Source: Nannobrachium achirus
Lineage: Eukaryota; Chordata; Actinopteri; Myctophiformes; Myctophidae
Direction: 5' to 3'
Length of the DNA stretch: 64,000 bases
Assembly (NCBI GenBank): GCA_963921795.1
Contig: OY997649.1
Location: 60,159,777-60,223,776 of the forward strand
Below the pieces are notes generated by a model, which had not been told where the DNA came from, made no database searches, and saw nothing but the letters and a program-made list of their open reading frames with translations. The translations under genes were made by a program, and so were the position numbers. Below, in pieces: positions 1-10,229 of this stretch (within the stretch, counting starts at the first letter, position 1; every line of letters starts with the position of its first letter).

Positions 1-20
1 GGTCAGAAAAGGTTACTGCA

Positions 21-70
21 GGCTACAGACAGACAGACAGACACGGAGACAGACAGACAGACAGACAGAC
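21..70. repeat. (ACAG)n microsatellite
   Basis: Interrupted tetranucleotide CAGA repeat, followed by a few CA units. From about 75 to 447 I see only unremarkable intronic sequence. Confidence 0.9.
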
Positions 71-447
71 CCACACACACGGCCACGTATAGGAGCGTTG
101 TGACCACCGCTCAAAAAGATTGTTACGAAACATCTCCCGGCGCTTTCGCAACACTGACTCCAGTGCTGATTATGAAAACACTGTGTTCTCGCCAGTGATA
201 ATTCTGTCAGGTTCTTCTTATGTCGCTTTTGTTCTCTGAACCAGTCCTTGATTGGAAGTCCGTAGGAGTTCCGCGGAACGCGTCACAGCGCTCACTGACC
301 ACTCCTAATGGGGAGAGCCCGGGCTCGGCGGGCTGTGGTCAGTAATTTGGCATTTGTGCATAAATCGATAACCATTTCCACACAGACACAGTGACTAATC
401 GGGGCCAGTAATTGTTCCAATGAGTGAAATCAGGGCTGGGCTCCAGA

Positions 448-462
448 CAGGGGCGTCACAAT

Positions 463-494
<32 letters not shown>

Positions 495-926
495 GGGGGG
501 AGGGGAGTGGGACTGAGATACTAGGGCCCAAAATTATTTTATACTTTAGCTATTGAAAAATAGCAGATATACAAGCTCCGAGTGCGGCACTGTGAGCTTG
601 TAGATCTGCTATTTTTGAAAACTCAAATTTTGCTTCTGGGGGGTCCTTGGAAGTAAATATTTTGAGATGGGAAAAATGGGTTTTTTCAAAAAAAAACTTC
701 GGATTTGAAATATTCAAAGACTACAAGCTCACAGCGCAGCACTCGGTGCCACGCGGTGAGCTTGTATATCTGTTATTTTTCAATAGTTAAAGCACAAATA
801 ACGCGCAATAATGCGTTCCCAGTCTAAAGGGGTTAAACCCCCCCTATCCCCCTATGAAGAACATTCATGGGGGGCCCACTAGTGAATCCTTGTACCCAGG
901 GCCCAGAATGTGGTGTGACGCCCCTG
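448..926. mobile_element. Family A hAT-like MITE, copy 1
   Basis: Ends are CAGGGGCGTC and its complement GACGCCCCTG. The flanks carry the direct repeat GGCTCCAGA on both sides, as expected for hAT-type 8-bp target duplication. It contains two of the recurring hairpins (556-616 and 721-780), lying in opposite halves. A 31-base G run occupies 463-493. There is no coding capacity, so it is non-autonomous. Confidence 0.85.
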
Positions 927-1241
927 GGCTCCAGATCCCATGGCCCAGAGGACAGTGTTGTTGGTCTACACACCGTTGGCCGTCCCCGCACCCCTGACCC
1001 CGACTCCTAATCACCAATTACCATGCAGCCTTCTCTGCATATTGACACAAGGCTCATGGGTGTCGGCTCAGATTGCCTCTTAAAACAGGACTGCAAGGCG
1101 ATGGGGAGGAAAAAAACACAAGAAAACAAACAACATTCCCACGTTAAAAGACACTGGCCTGCTCTAGAAGAGGATGTCATCTGAATGCACAAGTATACAC
1201 ACACGTTCTTTGATATATAAGCCAGTGCGGCGTCTTGTTTG
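927..1241. other. Intronic stretch, nothing recognised
   Basis: No repeat family member, RNA gene or exon-like open frame with splice sites was seen here. Confidence 0.6.
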
Positions 1242-1932
1242 CAGTGGATAAAGCAGTGGTTCTCAACCTTTTAAGGCTGTGACCCACAAAATAATCATAT
1301 TTGAACTGGAGACCCTCTCCCTGCACAAGCACTTGGAATTGTAGGAGTTGGCATTACATTTAGTTTGACTGGATCTCTTCCATTGTGAAAATAGCCGATC
1401 TACATGCTCACAACGCCTCGCAATGCGAGGCGTTGTGAGCATGTAGATCGTCTATTTTCATAATTTCTGCTCTAATATTTGACAACTTGACCAATGTTTG
1501 ACAGGAGGTACTAAAAAGGTCTTTAAAGTCCTTAAATTGACACTTAAAACAATGTTATAATTTAGCTAAACATCTGGGGACCCCGCAAAATAATTTGGGG
1601 ACCCCTCTGGGGGTCCCGACCCACAGGTTGAGAACCACTGGGATAAAGTAACTAAGTACATAATGTACTCAAGTACTGTAATTTTGAGGTATTTTGTTTT
1701 ACTTTACCAATTTGTTGTTTGTTTGTTTGTTTATTTCCAATTTTCAGTACTTTTACTTCTACTGCCTACACCTCAGAGGCAAATATTGTACTTTTTACTC
1801 AACTACAATTATTCGAAAACTTTAGTTACTAGTTACTTTATAGATTTTCATTATTATTACAGAACCACTTCAGACGTACATGTATATACAGTACTTTGTC
1901 AATTTGAAAATAGGCTATTTTTTTTATTTTTT
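1242..1932 (-). mobile_element. Family S hAT-like MITE remnant, interrupted by a hAT
   Basis: CAGTGGATAAAG at 1242 continues after 1640 as TAACTAAGTACA. Together they rebuild the end seen in other S copies (CAGTGGTGTAAAGTAACTA). A 387-bp hAT element has therefore landed inside the terminal repeat. The S body runs to about 1925 with its typical TACTTTTACTTCTACT motif; the far end is lost. Confidence 0.75.
1254..1640. mobile_element. Family C hAT MITE with perfect 8-bp TSD
   Basis: Starts CAGTGGTTCTCAACC and ends GGTTGAGAACCACTG. Flanked on both sides by GGATAAAG (1246-1253 and 1641-1648), a perfect 8-bp target duplication. The centre holds a very clean hairpin (1387-1459), whose arms carry CATG where most other families carry CAAG, changed on both sides of the stem. 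Confidence 0.95.
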
Positions 1933-1944
1933 TTTTACATTTGT

Positions 1945-2230
1945 GTCCGGGTAGCTCAGTCAGTAGAGCTCTCACCTTTGGACCACAAGGTCATGGGTTC
2001 GATTCCGAGCACCGCCAACTCAGTGTATGAGTAGCAGGGCTTGGGTGCGGCGAGTCGTGCAGCAAGTACTGGGAGTTGATGGTAGGTGTGGCGCTCCACC
2101 TCAGCAATCCATCTCCCAGGGTTCTAGCTCATTCTAACGGGGACAGACTCCCGCGTGTTACCGGCTGATACCGACAATAAGCCACTCCTGATCTACTTGT
2201 TAATACATTTTATAAATAGACAATTAAAGC
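1945..2230 (+). repeat. tRNA-derived SINE
   Basis: The head contains an RNA polymerase III A box (TAGCTCAGTCAG, 1952-1963) and a perfect B box (GGTTCGATTCC, 1996-2006) at tRNA spacing. It is followed by a non-tRNA body of about 150 bp. The acceptor and anticodon stems do not pair properly, so this is a SINE head and not a functional tRNA gene. The 3' end is not sharply defined; the AT-rich stretch after 2190 is probably near it. Confidence 0.8.
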
Positions 2231-2584
2231 TTTTCTCTGCTACGGCAATTGACAACGGCAGCCGGATATGATCAGTGCTCGATAGATAAACCTGCCGCGG
2301 CCGCGGCCGTCTCTACTACGGCAGGAGCTAGCTTTCCACGTAGCGTCTACAACGCCTGCTGCGTAGACGCTAAAATTCACAGAGAGGTGATGTTGTTGCC
2401 TCTCGCCGGGCAGCGGGGCTCTAAACGCGGGGGGCTTGCCACCTTTTTCCGCGCCGCTCGCCGTAGCTGGGCGTGTCAGCGCCAGCGGCACTTTAAAGTA
2501 AAACATGCAAGTACTTTCTTTCCACCACTGGTCTCGTTTCATGATGGGGGCAGCTGCTGCAGAGGGAGTCGCCCCTTCGGATCC

Positions 2585-2625
<41 letters not shown>

Positions 2626-3000
2626 CCCCCCCCCCCCCCCCCGTGTCCAAACAATATGTGTTTTAACCGCAGAGCCTGCTATGCTGACATGATTCATGAG
2701 CCAGAAGACTTGATGTGGTGCTGGATGTGAGGAGCGCAGGCAGATGAAATCCCCTCAGTCCACTAATATAGGTCTCTGTGTTAGTGTGTACTGTACTGTA
2801 CTGTACTGTACCCGCTACTGTATCTGAGGAGTCGTTTTCACACCGCGGGGCTAGAAATAGGTCTTACTGTAGCTAAATCAAGCTGGCCCACTCTCTCGCA
2901 CGCACGCACGCACGCACGCACACACCCCTCCCTGGAGGCTGTATTATACAGTACACACATCAAACACACATCACACACACACACACACACACACACACAT
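2231..3000. repeat. Intronic stretch with several microsatellites
   Basis: Contains a stem AGCGTCTAC/GTAGACGCT near 2341-2371, a (CT)n tract 2585-2622 running into a 20-base C run (2623-2642), CTGTA repeats near 2790-2812, GCAC repeats near 2898-2920 and a (CA)n tract 2973-2998. No gene was seen. Confidence 0.8.
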
Positions 3001-3505
3001 CAGGGGTGTCGCACCAAATTCTGGGCACTGGGTACAAGGATTCACTCACATTGTGTGCTTAAATTATTGAAAAATAGCAGATATACAAGCTCACAGTGCG
3101 GCACCGAGTGCTGCACTGCGAGCTTGTAGATCTGCTATTTTTGAAAAATCGTGAAAATGTGTGCAAGTCTTTGAATATTTCAAATCCTTCTAAGGTTTTT
3201 TGAAAAAAAATGTTTCTATGTCAGTGGTGCTCAAACGTTTTCACGTGAAGGACCCCCAAAATGATATGTATTTGGCCACGGACCCCCATCTCAAAATATT
3301 TTGTTCCAGGGACCCCCCCCCCAGAAGCAAAATTCGAGTTACAAATATTCGCTTAAATTTTCATGACTTTTCAAAAATAGCAGATCTACAAGCGCTGTGA
3401 GCTTGTAGATCTGCTATTTTCAATAGCTACGGTAAATCATGAAGGCCCCGCCACCTTGGACCCTGGTAACTCAGTCCCACTTTCTCCCCCAGTGTGACGC
3501 CCCTG
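3001..3505. mobile_element. Family A MITE, copy 2
   Basis: CAGGGGTGTC at 3001 to GACGCCCCTG ending 3505. CACACAT lies immediately outside both ends, so it inserted into the end of a CA microsatellite. Hairpins occur at 3070-3142 and 3373-3420; the outer arms of the two hairpins are inverted copies of each other. The middle carries a CAGTGGTGCTCAAACG segment typical of this family. Confidence 0.85.
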
Positions 3506-3549
3506 CACACATACTCTTCTCTCTCCAGCCTCTCTCTCTCTCTCTCTCC

Positions 3550-3580
<31 letters not shown>

Positions 3581-3929
3581 CTCTCTCTCCTCCCTTCTAT
3601 GCATCCCTCTCTCCATACAAACCCTGACTCTACCTCTCCTTTCCATTTGCCCTCCGCTCCACCTCCACCACTGCCTTCTCTCCTTCTCTCCGGCTTCTCT
3701 CCCTTCATTAAAATGGACTTCCTAAAGCCCCCATTCGTCTTGCTGACAGCTCCGCTATCGATCGGCGCCGGTGGAAAGGGGGGCTGCAGTTCCACAGCTT
3801 TAAATGGCCTCTCTGCTGGCTCTCCTCCGGCCACAGCGCTGGGTGATGAGCACTGGGGCAGGGGCTGGGAGGGAGGGCCTCTTGTTTGTTTACTCATCGG
3901 ACCGGCCAGGGACCGAGGTCCACCCTGCA
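3506..3929 (+). repeat. Polypyrimidine region with (CT)n
   Basis: (CT)n dominates 3530-3590, then about 130 bp of mixed pyrimidine-rich sequence. Open frames across this tract are low-complexity on both strands and have no gene support. Confidence 0.75.
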
Positions 3930-4003
3930 GTCACCCAGGGGGGAGGGGGTCCCCAAATTATTTTGGGGGGTCGCGGCCTGAAAAGGTTGATAACCACTGG
4001 TAT
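3930..4003 (-). mobile_element. hAT terminal fragment
   Basis: GGGTCGCGGCCTGAAAAGG followed by TTGATAACCACTG matches the right end of hAT elements with CAGTGGTT ends. The other end is missing. Confidence 0.7.
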
Positions 4004-4019
4004 ATGATGATGGAGGTCT

Positions 4020-4418
4020 GAAGCTGGGTTCAAACCTGAACGGTTCAAGCGGCACGATTACCTACAAAGTCAATGCAAAGACGAGATGACACGCGACCCA
4101 GGCGCGATGCGAACGATCCGATCGGGGCGGCGCGCTCAGCGTAAACGGTTGCTTCGGTATCTTCGACCCCACTTGGAAAAATCCAACTGAAGCGACCTTC
4201 GCTTCACCCCCCACTCCACCCATCGCGTCCTGACAGCCAATCAGCGTTGATGTTGTCCGGAGACACAGAAATGTTTTTGGTGTTTGGAGTTGTTGGGACT
4301 CCCTTTTTTTTTATTCCAACGGGACATGATTTTTTTCCAACGCGGACCTGCGCGACCAAAGTGAAGCGATAGAAGCGACTGGAATAGAAGAAACAGCTTC
4401 AGGTTTGAACCTAGCTTC
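4020..4418. mobile_element. MITE with about 20-bp inverted ends
   Basis: GAAGCTGGGTTCAAACCTGA at the left and TCAGGTTTGAACCTAGCTTC at the right are imperfect inverted repeats enclosing 400 bp. No clear target duplication and no open frame; the superfamily is unknown. Confidence 0.7.
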
Positions 4419-4465
4419 ATAAACATCATAACCGATTCTCTTCCATGTGTGATGAAGATACGGAA

Positions 4466-4489
4466 GATGATGATGATGATGATGATGAG
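4466..4489. repeat. (ATG)n microsatellite
   Basis: Eight consecutive GAT units. Confidence 0.9.
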
Positions 4490-4633
4490 TGAAGATAATG
4501 AATTCATCACAGAAGGTAGAGAGAGCCAAGTGATCAGCCAGCCTCACGGCATCCATCCATGCATGCAGCCTCACAGGCTCCGCCTCCCACCCATACCGGG
4601 AACGAGGACCCCGCATCACACAGATAAGACATA

Positions 4634-4635
<2 letters not shown>

Positions 4636-4694
<59 letters not shown>
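4636..4694. repeat. (GA)n microsatellite, left flank of a LINE
   Basis: Uninterrupted GA repeat ending exactly where the LINE tail begins; the same repeat resumes at 5138-5178. Confidence 0.95.
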
Positions 4695-4695
<1 letters not shown>

Positions 4696-4699
<4 letters not shown>

Positions 4700-5135
4700 G
4701 TTCACTCTGTTCTCAAGGAGAGGTAGAGACAGAACTACACTTCCTGTTACACTGTGACAAATACAAAGACATTAGAGCTTCATTCTTCCCTAAAATTAAA
4801 GACAAATATAACAAATTTGATTCCACCATTAATACATCGTCACTTCAATATATTCTAGGAGAACAGTCTAAATGCACCTTTTTGGCTGCACAATATGTGT
4901 GGAGTTGTCATCAACTGAGGGACAACCAGTGGACAAAAGTACATCTGGTCATATTACTGTTATCTTTGTATCTTTGCTTGTTATTTACTTATTTTCATTA
5001 TTATTTATTGTTGTTAGGATGTTTATAGTTCACTTGTGTCCAATGTTATGCTTTGTTTTATGTTATATGTATGCTTTGGCAATGTAAGAAATATTTTATC
5101 ATGCCAATAAAGCTTTTGAAATTGAAATTGAATTG

Positions 5136-5137
<2 letters not shown>
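4696..5137 (+). mobile_element. 5'-truncated LINE (Tx1/Kibi-like) inside (GA)n
   Basis: The 440-bp insert encodes the C-terminal end of a LINE ORF2 and ends with a short 3' UTR containing CCAATAAAGC and a TTGAAATTGAAATTGA tail. The element is bounded on both sides by the same GA repeat. The Tx1-group elements Kibi and Koshi of fish are known to target TC and TTC microsatellites, so this copy is probably a Kibi-like insertion. The clade assignment rests on context and the short ORF2 tail only. Confidence 0.75.
4708..5028 (+). pseudogene. LINE ORF2 C-terminal fragment
   Basis: An open frame of about 106 codons with ETELHFLLHCDKYKDIR, the Cys-His tail typical of fish LINE ORF2 proteins, followed by an ILGEQSK...AAQYVWSCHQLRD segment and a hydrophobic end. 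It lacks endonuclease and reverse transcriptase domains, so it is a dead 5'-truncated copy. No stop codon interrupts it before TAG at 5026-5028. Confidence 0.75.

Positions 5138-5178
<41 letters not shown>
5138..5178. repeat. (GA)n microsatellite, right flank of a LINE
   Basis: Continuation of the GA tract interrupted by the LINE fragment. Confidence 0.95.
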
Positions 5179-5181
<3 letters not shown>

Positions 5182-5562
5182 TGGTGGGTGGTTGGTGCAT
5201 GGTGAGGGGTGGGTTGTGTGGGCGAGTATATATAAAAAAGATAAAAGTTTCAATTGGCCACGCTGACACGCAATTCGTTTCAATCAAAGCTGTGTGTGAA
5301 GTAACTTTCCGCTGGCTGGCGTCTTTAATGGCGTTCCATCTCTTATCGTTGGCCGTTATCGAGAGGGGAGACGGACGAGTCGCTCGGTGCTCTGCTCGCT
5401 CTCCATCCCCTTGGCTTCGGCGCCACATATAAAAAAATTCAAATAAAATCTCCCTCAGAAAAGATTAACGATCGGATGTTTGATTTTCCTTAATGATTAA
5501 AATCTCAGAGGCAACAGCCGGGCACCCTGCGGTGCAGAGGATACCCCAAGGAGTCATCCCAC
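5179..5562. other. Intronic stretch, nothing recognised
   Basis: No repeat family, RNA gene or splice-flanked open frame was seen. Confidence 0.6.
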
Positions 5563-5807
5563 ATATCGCCGTTGTTGTCGGGTGGAAACCTCGTATCTCC
5601 AAGTTTCAAATGTGTACGTTCTTTCGTAAAGTAAAGCCCTGCTTCATCGTACAAGGACGTCACACAAAAGTAGTGAAAACAGCAGATTTACAAGTTGTGT
5701 GCTTGTAGATCTGCTGTTTTCACTGGTCTAAATCATTTTTTTAAATGGAAAATACAAAACAAACGGTTTTGGACATATACAAGGTTTTCACCCGACAACG
5801 GCGATAT
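5563..5807. mobile_element. Family G MITE, copy 1
   Basis: Ends ATATCGCCGTTGTTGTCGGG and CCCGACAACGGCGATAT are inverted repeats. The centre is a hairpin (5672-5724) of the GTGAAAACAGC type shared with the other G copies, with a shortened loop. The body motif CCTCGTATCTCCAAG recurs in all copies. Confidence 0.85.
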
Positions 5808-7076
5808 AGACATGAGCACTCTATCTGTGAATGTCTCTTCCTTGTCATCTATAATCATAGAACGTCAGTGGGGTGTGAGGAGGGAGTCTCCCAGCATGAC
5901 CATGTCACTGTTTGTTTGGTCTCCAATCTGTCCCAACCCTGCAATTGCAATTGATTGCGGCGGCGAGCGAGCAAAAAAAAAAAAAAGAGATAGACAAGGT
6001 GTAATATTCCAAGATAAATTGCTCAACTTCCCGGCTGTGAGTGGTTCCAATGTTACATGAGGACCGTGCAGTTGTTGCTGGTGATCCCTCCATATTGACA
6101 CCCTGATCAGGATCCACAGCGCTCTGCACACCACCTAGTCACTGTTTGAAGAACAGATATAAAAAGCTAGATACCTCTTCCGCCGCTGCAGTTCATTGGT
6201 AGCCTGACTGCTAGCGTCAGACTCAACACACCACACTACGTGGGGGAGAGAGTCTGAGATTTCGAGCAGACATTCTATTTCAGCGGGGGCGGGCTAAAGC
6301 CTATTGACGTCACACACTCACACACACACACACACGCGACGGCGACGTGGCGTGACATTGCAAAAATATGTTATTTCTCATAACATATTATATGACTGCA
6401 TGTTTACGTTAGTGCAAAATGGTATTAAAACGTGATGAAACGGCACTATTGTATAGTTTATTAAAATAATACGAGTCGAGTCTGACTCCGCCATGACAGT
6501 TTTCACGGACCAATCAGAGTCCACTAGACTCTCACGTGGGCAGAGGACACCAATCAGAGTCCACGAGTGAGTCTCACGTGGGCCTACACTGCTCTGACGT
6601 GGGCAGAATAGCTCTGTTTGGAAGGGGCTGGGACCGGAGCAGCCAAACCACGTGCCCCAAGCATACAACCCTGATTGGCCCATTCAATGCGCCCGCTCTT
6701 TGGGCGCGCTTGAAATAAAATAAAATATCTCCGGGTTCAGTCCACACTACACACCACCCACCAGCAGGGGGTGGTGATGTGCGGACTGAAGTATCAGGCT
6801 AGTTCATTGGAGCGACGCGTCAAACTGGATAGGCGGCAGAAGTACAGAAGTGCCAAAAGTACGCTGCCACTCAAAGTGACTACTGGCCAATCGCAGCGCA
6901 TGCTTTCCGGGACTTCAATGGTGACTCCACGCCTGCAGCCATACAGTCTTGTACAAATTGCCTATCCTCCAAGACGCACGCCCCAAAGCCGAAGGAGGCG
7001 TCTACCTTTTTATGTCTATGGTTTGAAGAACCAACGTGAAGCAGCCGCGCGTATCAAAACACCGTTCTGGTCCCAG
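5808..7076. other. Intronic region with duplicated CCAAT/E-box motif
   Basis: Mostly unrecognised. A 40-bp-spaced duplication places CCAATCAGAGTCCAC at 6510 and 6550, each followed by CTCACGTGGG (CACGTG E-box). A GTAGCCTGACTG motif near 6200 and a CAGGCTAGTTCATTGG motif near 6794 suggest a decayed inverted-repeat element across 6190-6810. No gene was seen. Confidence 0.45.
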
Positions 7077-7395
7077 TTAAAGGAGTAGTTCACCCCCAAA
7101 ATGACTTGTTTTCTATTGATGAGTCACAACATTGAGACTTGGAGTTCAATAATATTTTTTGTTTTTTTTTCTCATTCCTAAGACAAAAAATGTATTAGAG
7201 TAAATGTACCCCCATTGATTCTGGATGGGGACCCAAATGCATTTGTGTGAGAATCAATGGGGGTAAATTTAGGGTCAAGGGTCAAGTAAATTTACCCCCA
7301 TTGATTCTGACCCAAATGCATTTGGGTCCCCATCCAGAATCAATGGGGGTACATTTTTCATTTCATCATTTTTTTAGGAAAAGGAAATGGGATTT
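7077..7395. mobile_element. Family K (TTAA-type) MITE with large internal palindrome
   Basis: Begins TTAAAGGAGTAGTTCACCC, the common fish TTAA-target MITE end; a second copy is at 35978. The centre (7206-7354) is an inverted repeat with two arms of about 65 bp around TTACCCCCATTGATTCTG. The right end is not clear. Confidence 0.7.
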
Positions 7396-7439
7396 TTACT
7401 CGTGACACTAAAAAATTGGTCCATGACCCACAAATGGGT

Positions 7440-7640
7440 GCCGACCCGCTCTTTGGATAAACACCAACCCTAGTGGGGGAAAAAATGAATGGAGAAGAGC
7501 GAGACGGGAGCGACTACAAGGGGGCAGAGGAGGAGAGATGTTGGAGAGAAAAGCGGTCCAGGAAGATGCAAGAGATGGAAGAGAAGAACGGGGGGGAGGG
7601 GAGGGGGGAAGGGGGGCTGTGGCAGAACTGGAGCAATGTG
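7440..7640. repeat. Purine-rich stretch
   Basis: G/A-rich low-complexity sequence. Frames read through it give Glu/Gly/Arg-rich strings without gene support. Confidence 0.6.
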
Positions 7641-7659
7641 GGACAGAAGCGTCAATTGG

Positions 7660-7830
7660 GTATGGCAGCTGCCATACCTTGAATACGGGGGCCATACCTT
7701 TTGCTGCCTTAGACTCGGTTGCACATCGGTGTCGCGCACCAAAAAATTGCTGATCTGCAAGACACCATGCAGTGCACATGCAAGACACCAGTCATGTTGC
7801 CATACCTTAGCTCTTGCTGAATTGACGCCG
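7660..7830. repeat. Repeat R7 fragment
   Basis: GCTGCCTTAGACTC...GTGTCGCGCACCAAAAAATTGCTGATCTGC is shared with 10230-10290, so this is a dispersed repeat rather than unique sequence. Its nature is unknown. Confidence 0.6.
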
Positions 7831-7928
7831 CTGAATGTGAGGTTGCATGGAGGAAGGGGAGAGGCAGCAGGGAGCAGCAGTCGATATAACGCCTCTCATT
7901 CATCTCCCTGACAGCTTCCCAAGTGCTC

Positions 7929-7982
7929 CGCTGGGGCGCACACACTGCTGGGGCGCGTACACTGCTGGGGCGCACACACTGC
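7929..7982. repeat. 18-bp tandem repeat, three copies
   Basis: GCTGGGGCGCACACACT repeated three times with one change (GCGTACACT) in the second. Confidence 0.85.
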
Positions 7983-8228
7983 AGCGTCACCCCCAATGCA
8001 GCAAATGCACCGTGCACGCACACACTCAAGCACGCATGCATGCACAAAATATATTTTTTTACAAACCCTGCCCTCTCTGTGTAATACATTACACACATTG
8101 TGCTTGCATGTAGTCCATGTTCTGGGTCAGTGCTGTGTTGTGCATGCTGGGGCAAAATGTGTGCATACAGCGTTACCTTGTAACCTGTACACCTCATGGC
8201 CGCACACGCATGCACGCACACAGACAAG

Positions 8229-8230
<2 letters not shown>

Positions 8231-8298
<68 letters not shown>
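8231..8298. repeat. (CA)n microsatellite
   Basis: Long pure CA tract; a GT-rich stretch follows at 8348-8380. The Thr-His and Val-Cys frames through it are artefacts. Confidence 0.95.
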
Positions 8299-8302
<4 letters not shown>

Positions 8303-8583
8303 GAAACATCTGCTCATTTGAAGTGCTTCACGTGCGAGCACGCGAGCGTGTGTGTGTGTGTGTGGGTATGTGTGTGTGTGTGCACGCGCTCGCTGCAACA
8401 ATCAAATCAAGAGCAATAAATCTGCGGGCAGCCTCACATGCTGGCCAATTGAGAAGCAGCCGGCAGGCTGGAAGAACAACATGGAAAATCACATTGAAAT
8501 CACACTCACCTTCTAGACGTTTTATAACCACATCCTTTTGAAAGCAATATCAACAATGTTCCCTCATAAACCCTGTTACTGGC

Positions 8584-8584
8584 A

Positions 8585-8671
<87 letters not shown>
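8584..8671. repeat. (CA)n microsatellite
   Basis: About 85 bp of uninterrupted CA. Confidence 0.95.
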
Positions 8672-8673
<2 letters not shown>

Positions 8674-8708
8674 CCACTGTGAAGCAACACAAATAATTCC
8701 TTGAATAC

Positions 8709-9566
8709 CAGTGGTGGAAAAAGTACTCAGATTCTTTACTCAAGTAAAAGTATCAATACTGCTTGCTATATAGAAATACTCTGTTACAAGTAAAAGTCTG
8801 TGATTCAAAATGCACTTAAGTAAAAGTATGAAAGAATTGGGATCAAAATATACTTAAAGTATCAAAAGTAAAAGTACGAAATGTTTGCAAATAGCAGATC
8901 TACAAGCTCGGAGCTTGTAGAGCAGCTATTTTCAAATAGCCTAGGTATAAGATAGGGCTAAAGTGGGCTAATGTAAGTTTTCAAATAATTGTAGTGGATT
9001 AAAAGTACAATATTTGCCTCTGAGATGTAGTGGAGTAAAAATAAAAGTAATGAAAACTGGAAATACTCAAGTAGTTCAAGTTCAAATACCTCAAAACTGT
9101 ACTTAAAGGGGCACTCCACCACTTTTCAACCTATGTTCATATAATTGGTCCTCACTCAAAAATAGCTTTTTACTTTTTTTCTTTATTTATTTTTCAGAGG
9201 AGGGCTGTGGGCAGGTCAGAAACCCATCGTCTTGTGACATCATCGATAGCCAATCCAGCTTATAGAAACTGCAAAAGTTGCAATTTTAAAGTGGAAGCTA
9301 TTGTTCTCGTAATAATAAAAATCTAAATATTCTTTTCAGAAATATTGATTATTATTTTATTTTTTTGAAAATGATGATGTCACAAGACGATGGATTCTGA
9401 ACTTCCCACAGCTCTCCTAGGAGACTTGGACTGAGTAGAACAAAATTGTGATATTTTATCATGAACATTAGTGAGGACCTATTATATGAAGACAGGTTGA
9501 AAAGTGGTGAACTACTCCTTTAAGTACAGTACTTAAGTAAATGTACTTAGTTACTTTACACCACTG
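8709..9566. mobile_element. Family S hAT-like MITE with perfect 8-bp TSD
   Basis: CAGTGGTGGAAAAAGTACTC to TTACTTTACACCACTG, flanked by TTGAATAC on both sides (8701-8708 and 9567-9574). Contains a short hairpin (8884-8937) and a nested TTAA element at 9107-9519. The internal text is dominated by AAGTAAAAGTA motifs. Confidence 0.95.
9107..9519. mobile_element. Nested TTAA-type MITE
   Basis: AGGGGCACTCCACCACTTTT and AAAAGTGGTGAACTACTCCT are inverted ends. TTAA lies on both sides (9103-9106 and 9520-9523), and removing the insert restores the S-family text GTACTTAAGTAC. The TTAA target is typical of piggyBac and Kolobok elements; the superfamily is undecided. A second copy is near 33234-33520. 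Confidence 0.9.
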
Positions 9567-9802
9567 TTGAATACACACACACACACACTTGCATCGCACG
9601 CATGCACGCACACTCACACTCACTCTCACTCACACACGAACACACCCACATCCTTTTTTCTTTTTTCCCTGGTCATGCTCCGTTCTCTGCAGCCGGCCGT
9701 CCATCTCTCATGATTCATGGCTAAGCGAGCTGCTGCTGTAGAGCAGTTCTGAGCCAGTGGGCCGCGACCAGGCCGGTGTCATTAAGGCACAGCAGGGCTG
9801 GA

Positions 9803-10207
9803 CCAGAGTTGTATAAGAGAGAGTTACGTCACTTACGTCGACTCCCATAGTAAGCGTGGAAAGCCTATTTACTCTATGGTGGGAAGCTAACTTAGCCTAG
9901 CTTACTGGAGCCTGTTCTCATTCTTAGCGAGCCTCTGCCCCGTCCGCCCCCATTCATTTTGTCACTCGCTGGTAAGTAGACTAAATTACGTCTTTTTCAC
10001 TCTTTTAATAATGTTTTCTACCTTAGCGAGGCCCGTGAATGCGTTACAATGGTGAAAAAGATGTGATTTGGTCTACTTCCAGCGATTTTAAATGCCTCGG
10101 CTAGAATGGGGGCGGACGGGGCAGAGGCTCGCTAGGAATGAGAACGGCTCCATGCGAAGCCACTTCCGGTCTGCGGCGAGTTCAAAGCGTGACGCCACTC
10201 TCTTATA
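9803..10207. mobile_element. MITE with long inverted repeat
   Basis: Outer ends TATAAGAGAGAG and CTCTCTTATATA. An inner inverted pair of about 48 bp (9910-9957 and 10105-10152) contains CCTCTGCCCCGTCCGCCCCC. No open frame. Confidence 0.7.
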
Positions 10208-10229
10208 TATCGCTCTGGGCTGGACATGG

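Noticed and set aside
1945-2016. Possible functional tRNA gene
   Set aside because: A and B boxes are good, but the acceptor and anticodon stems do not pair and the sequence continues into a SINE body.
2249-2692. 147-codon frame near a CT/C tract
   Set aside because: Ends in a Ser-Leu/Pro run from the microsatellite, and the overlapping opposite frame is equally long.
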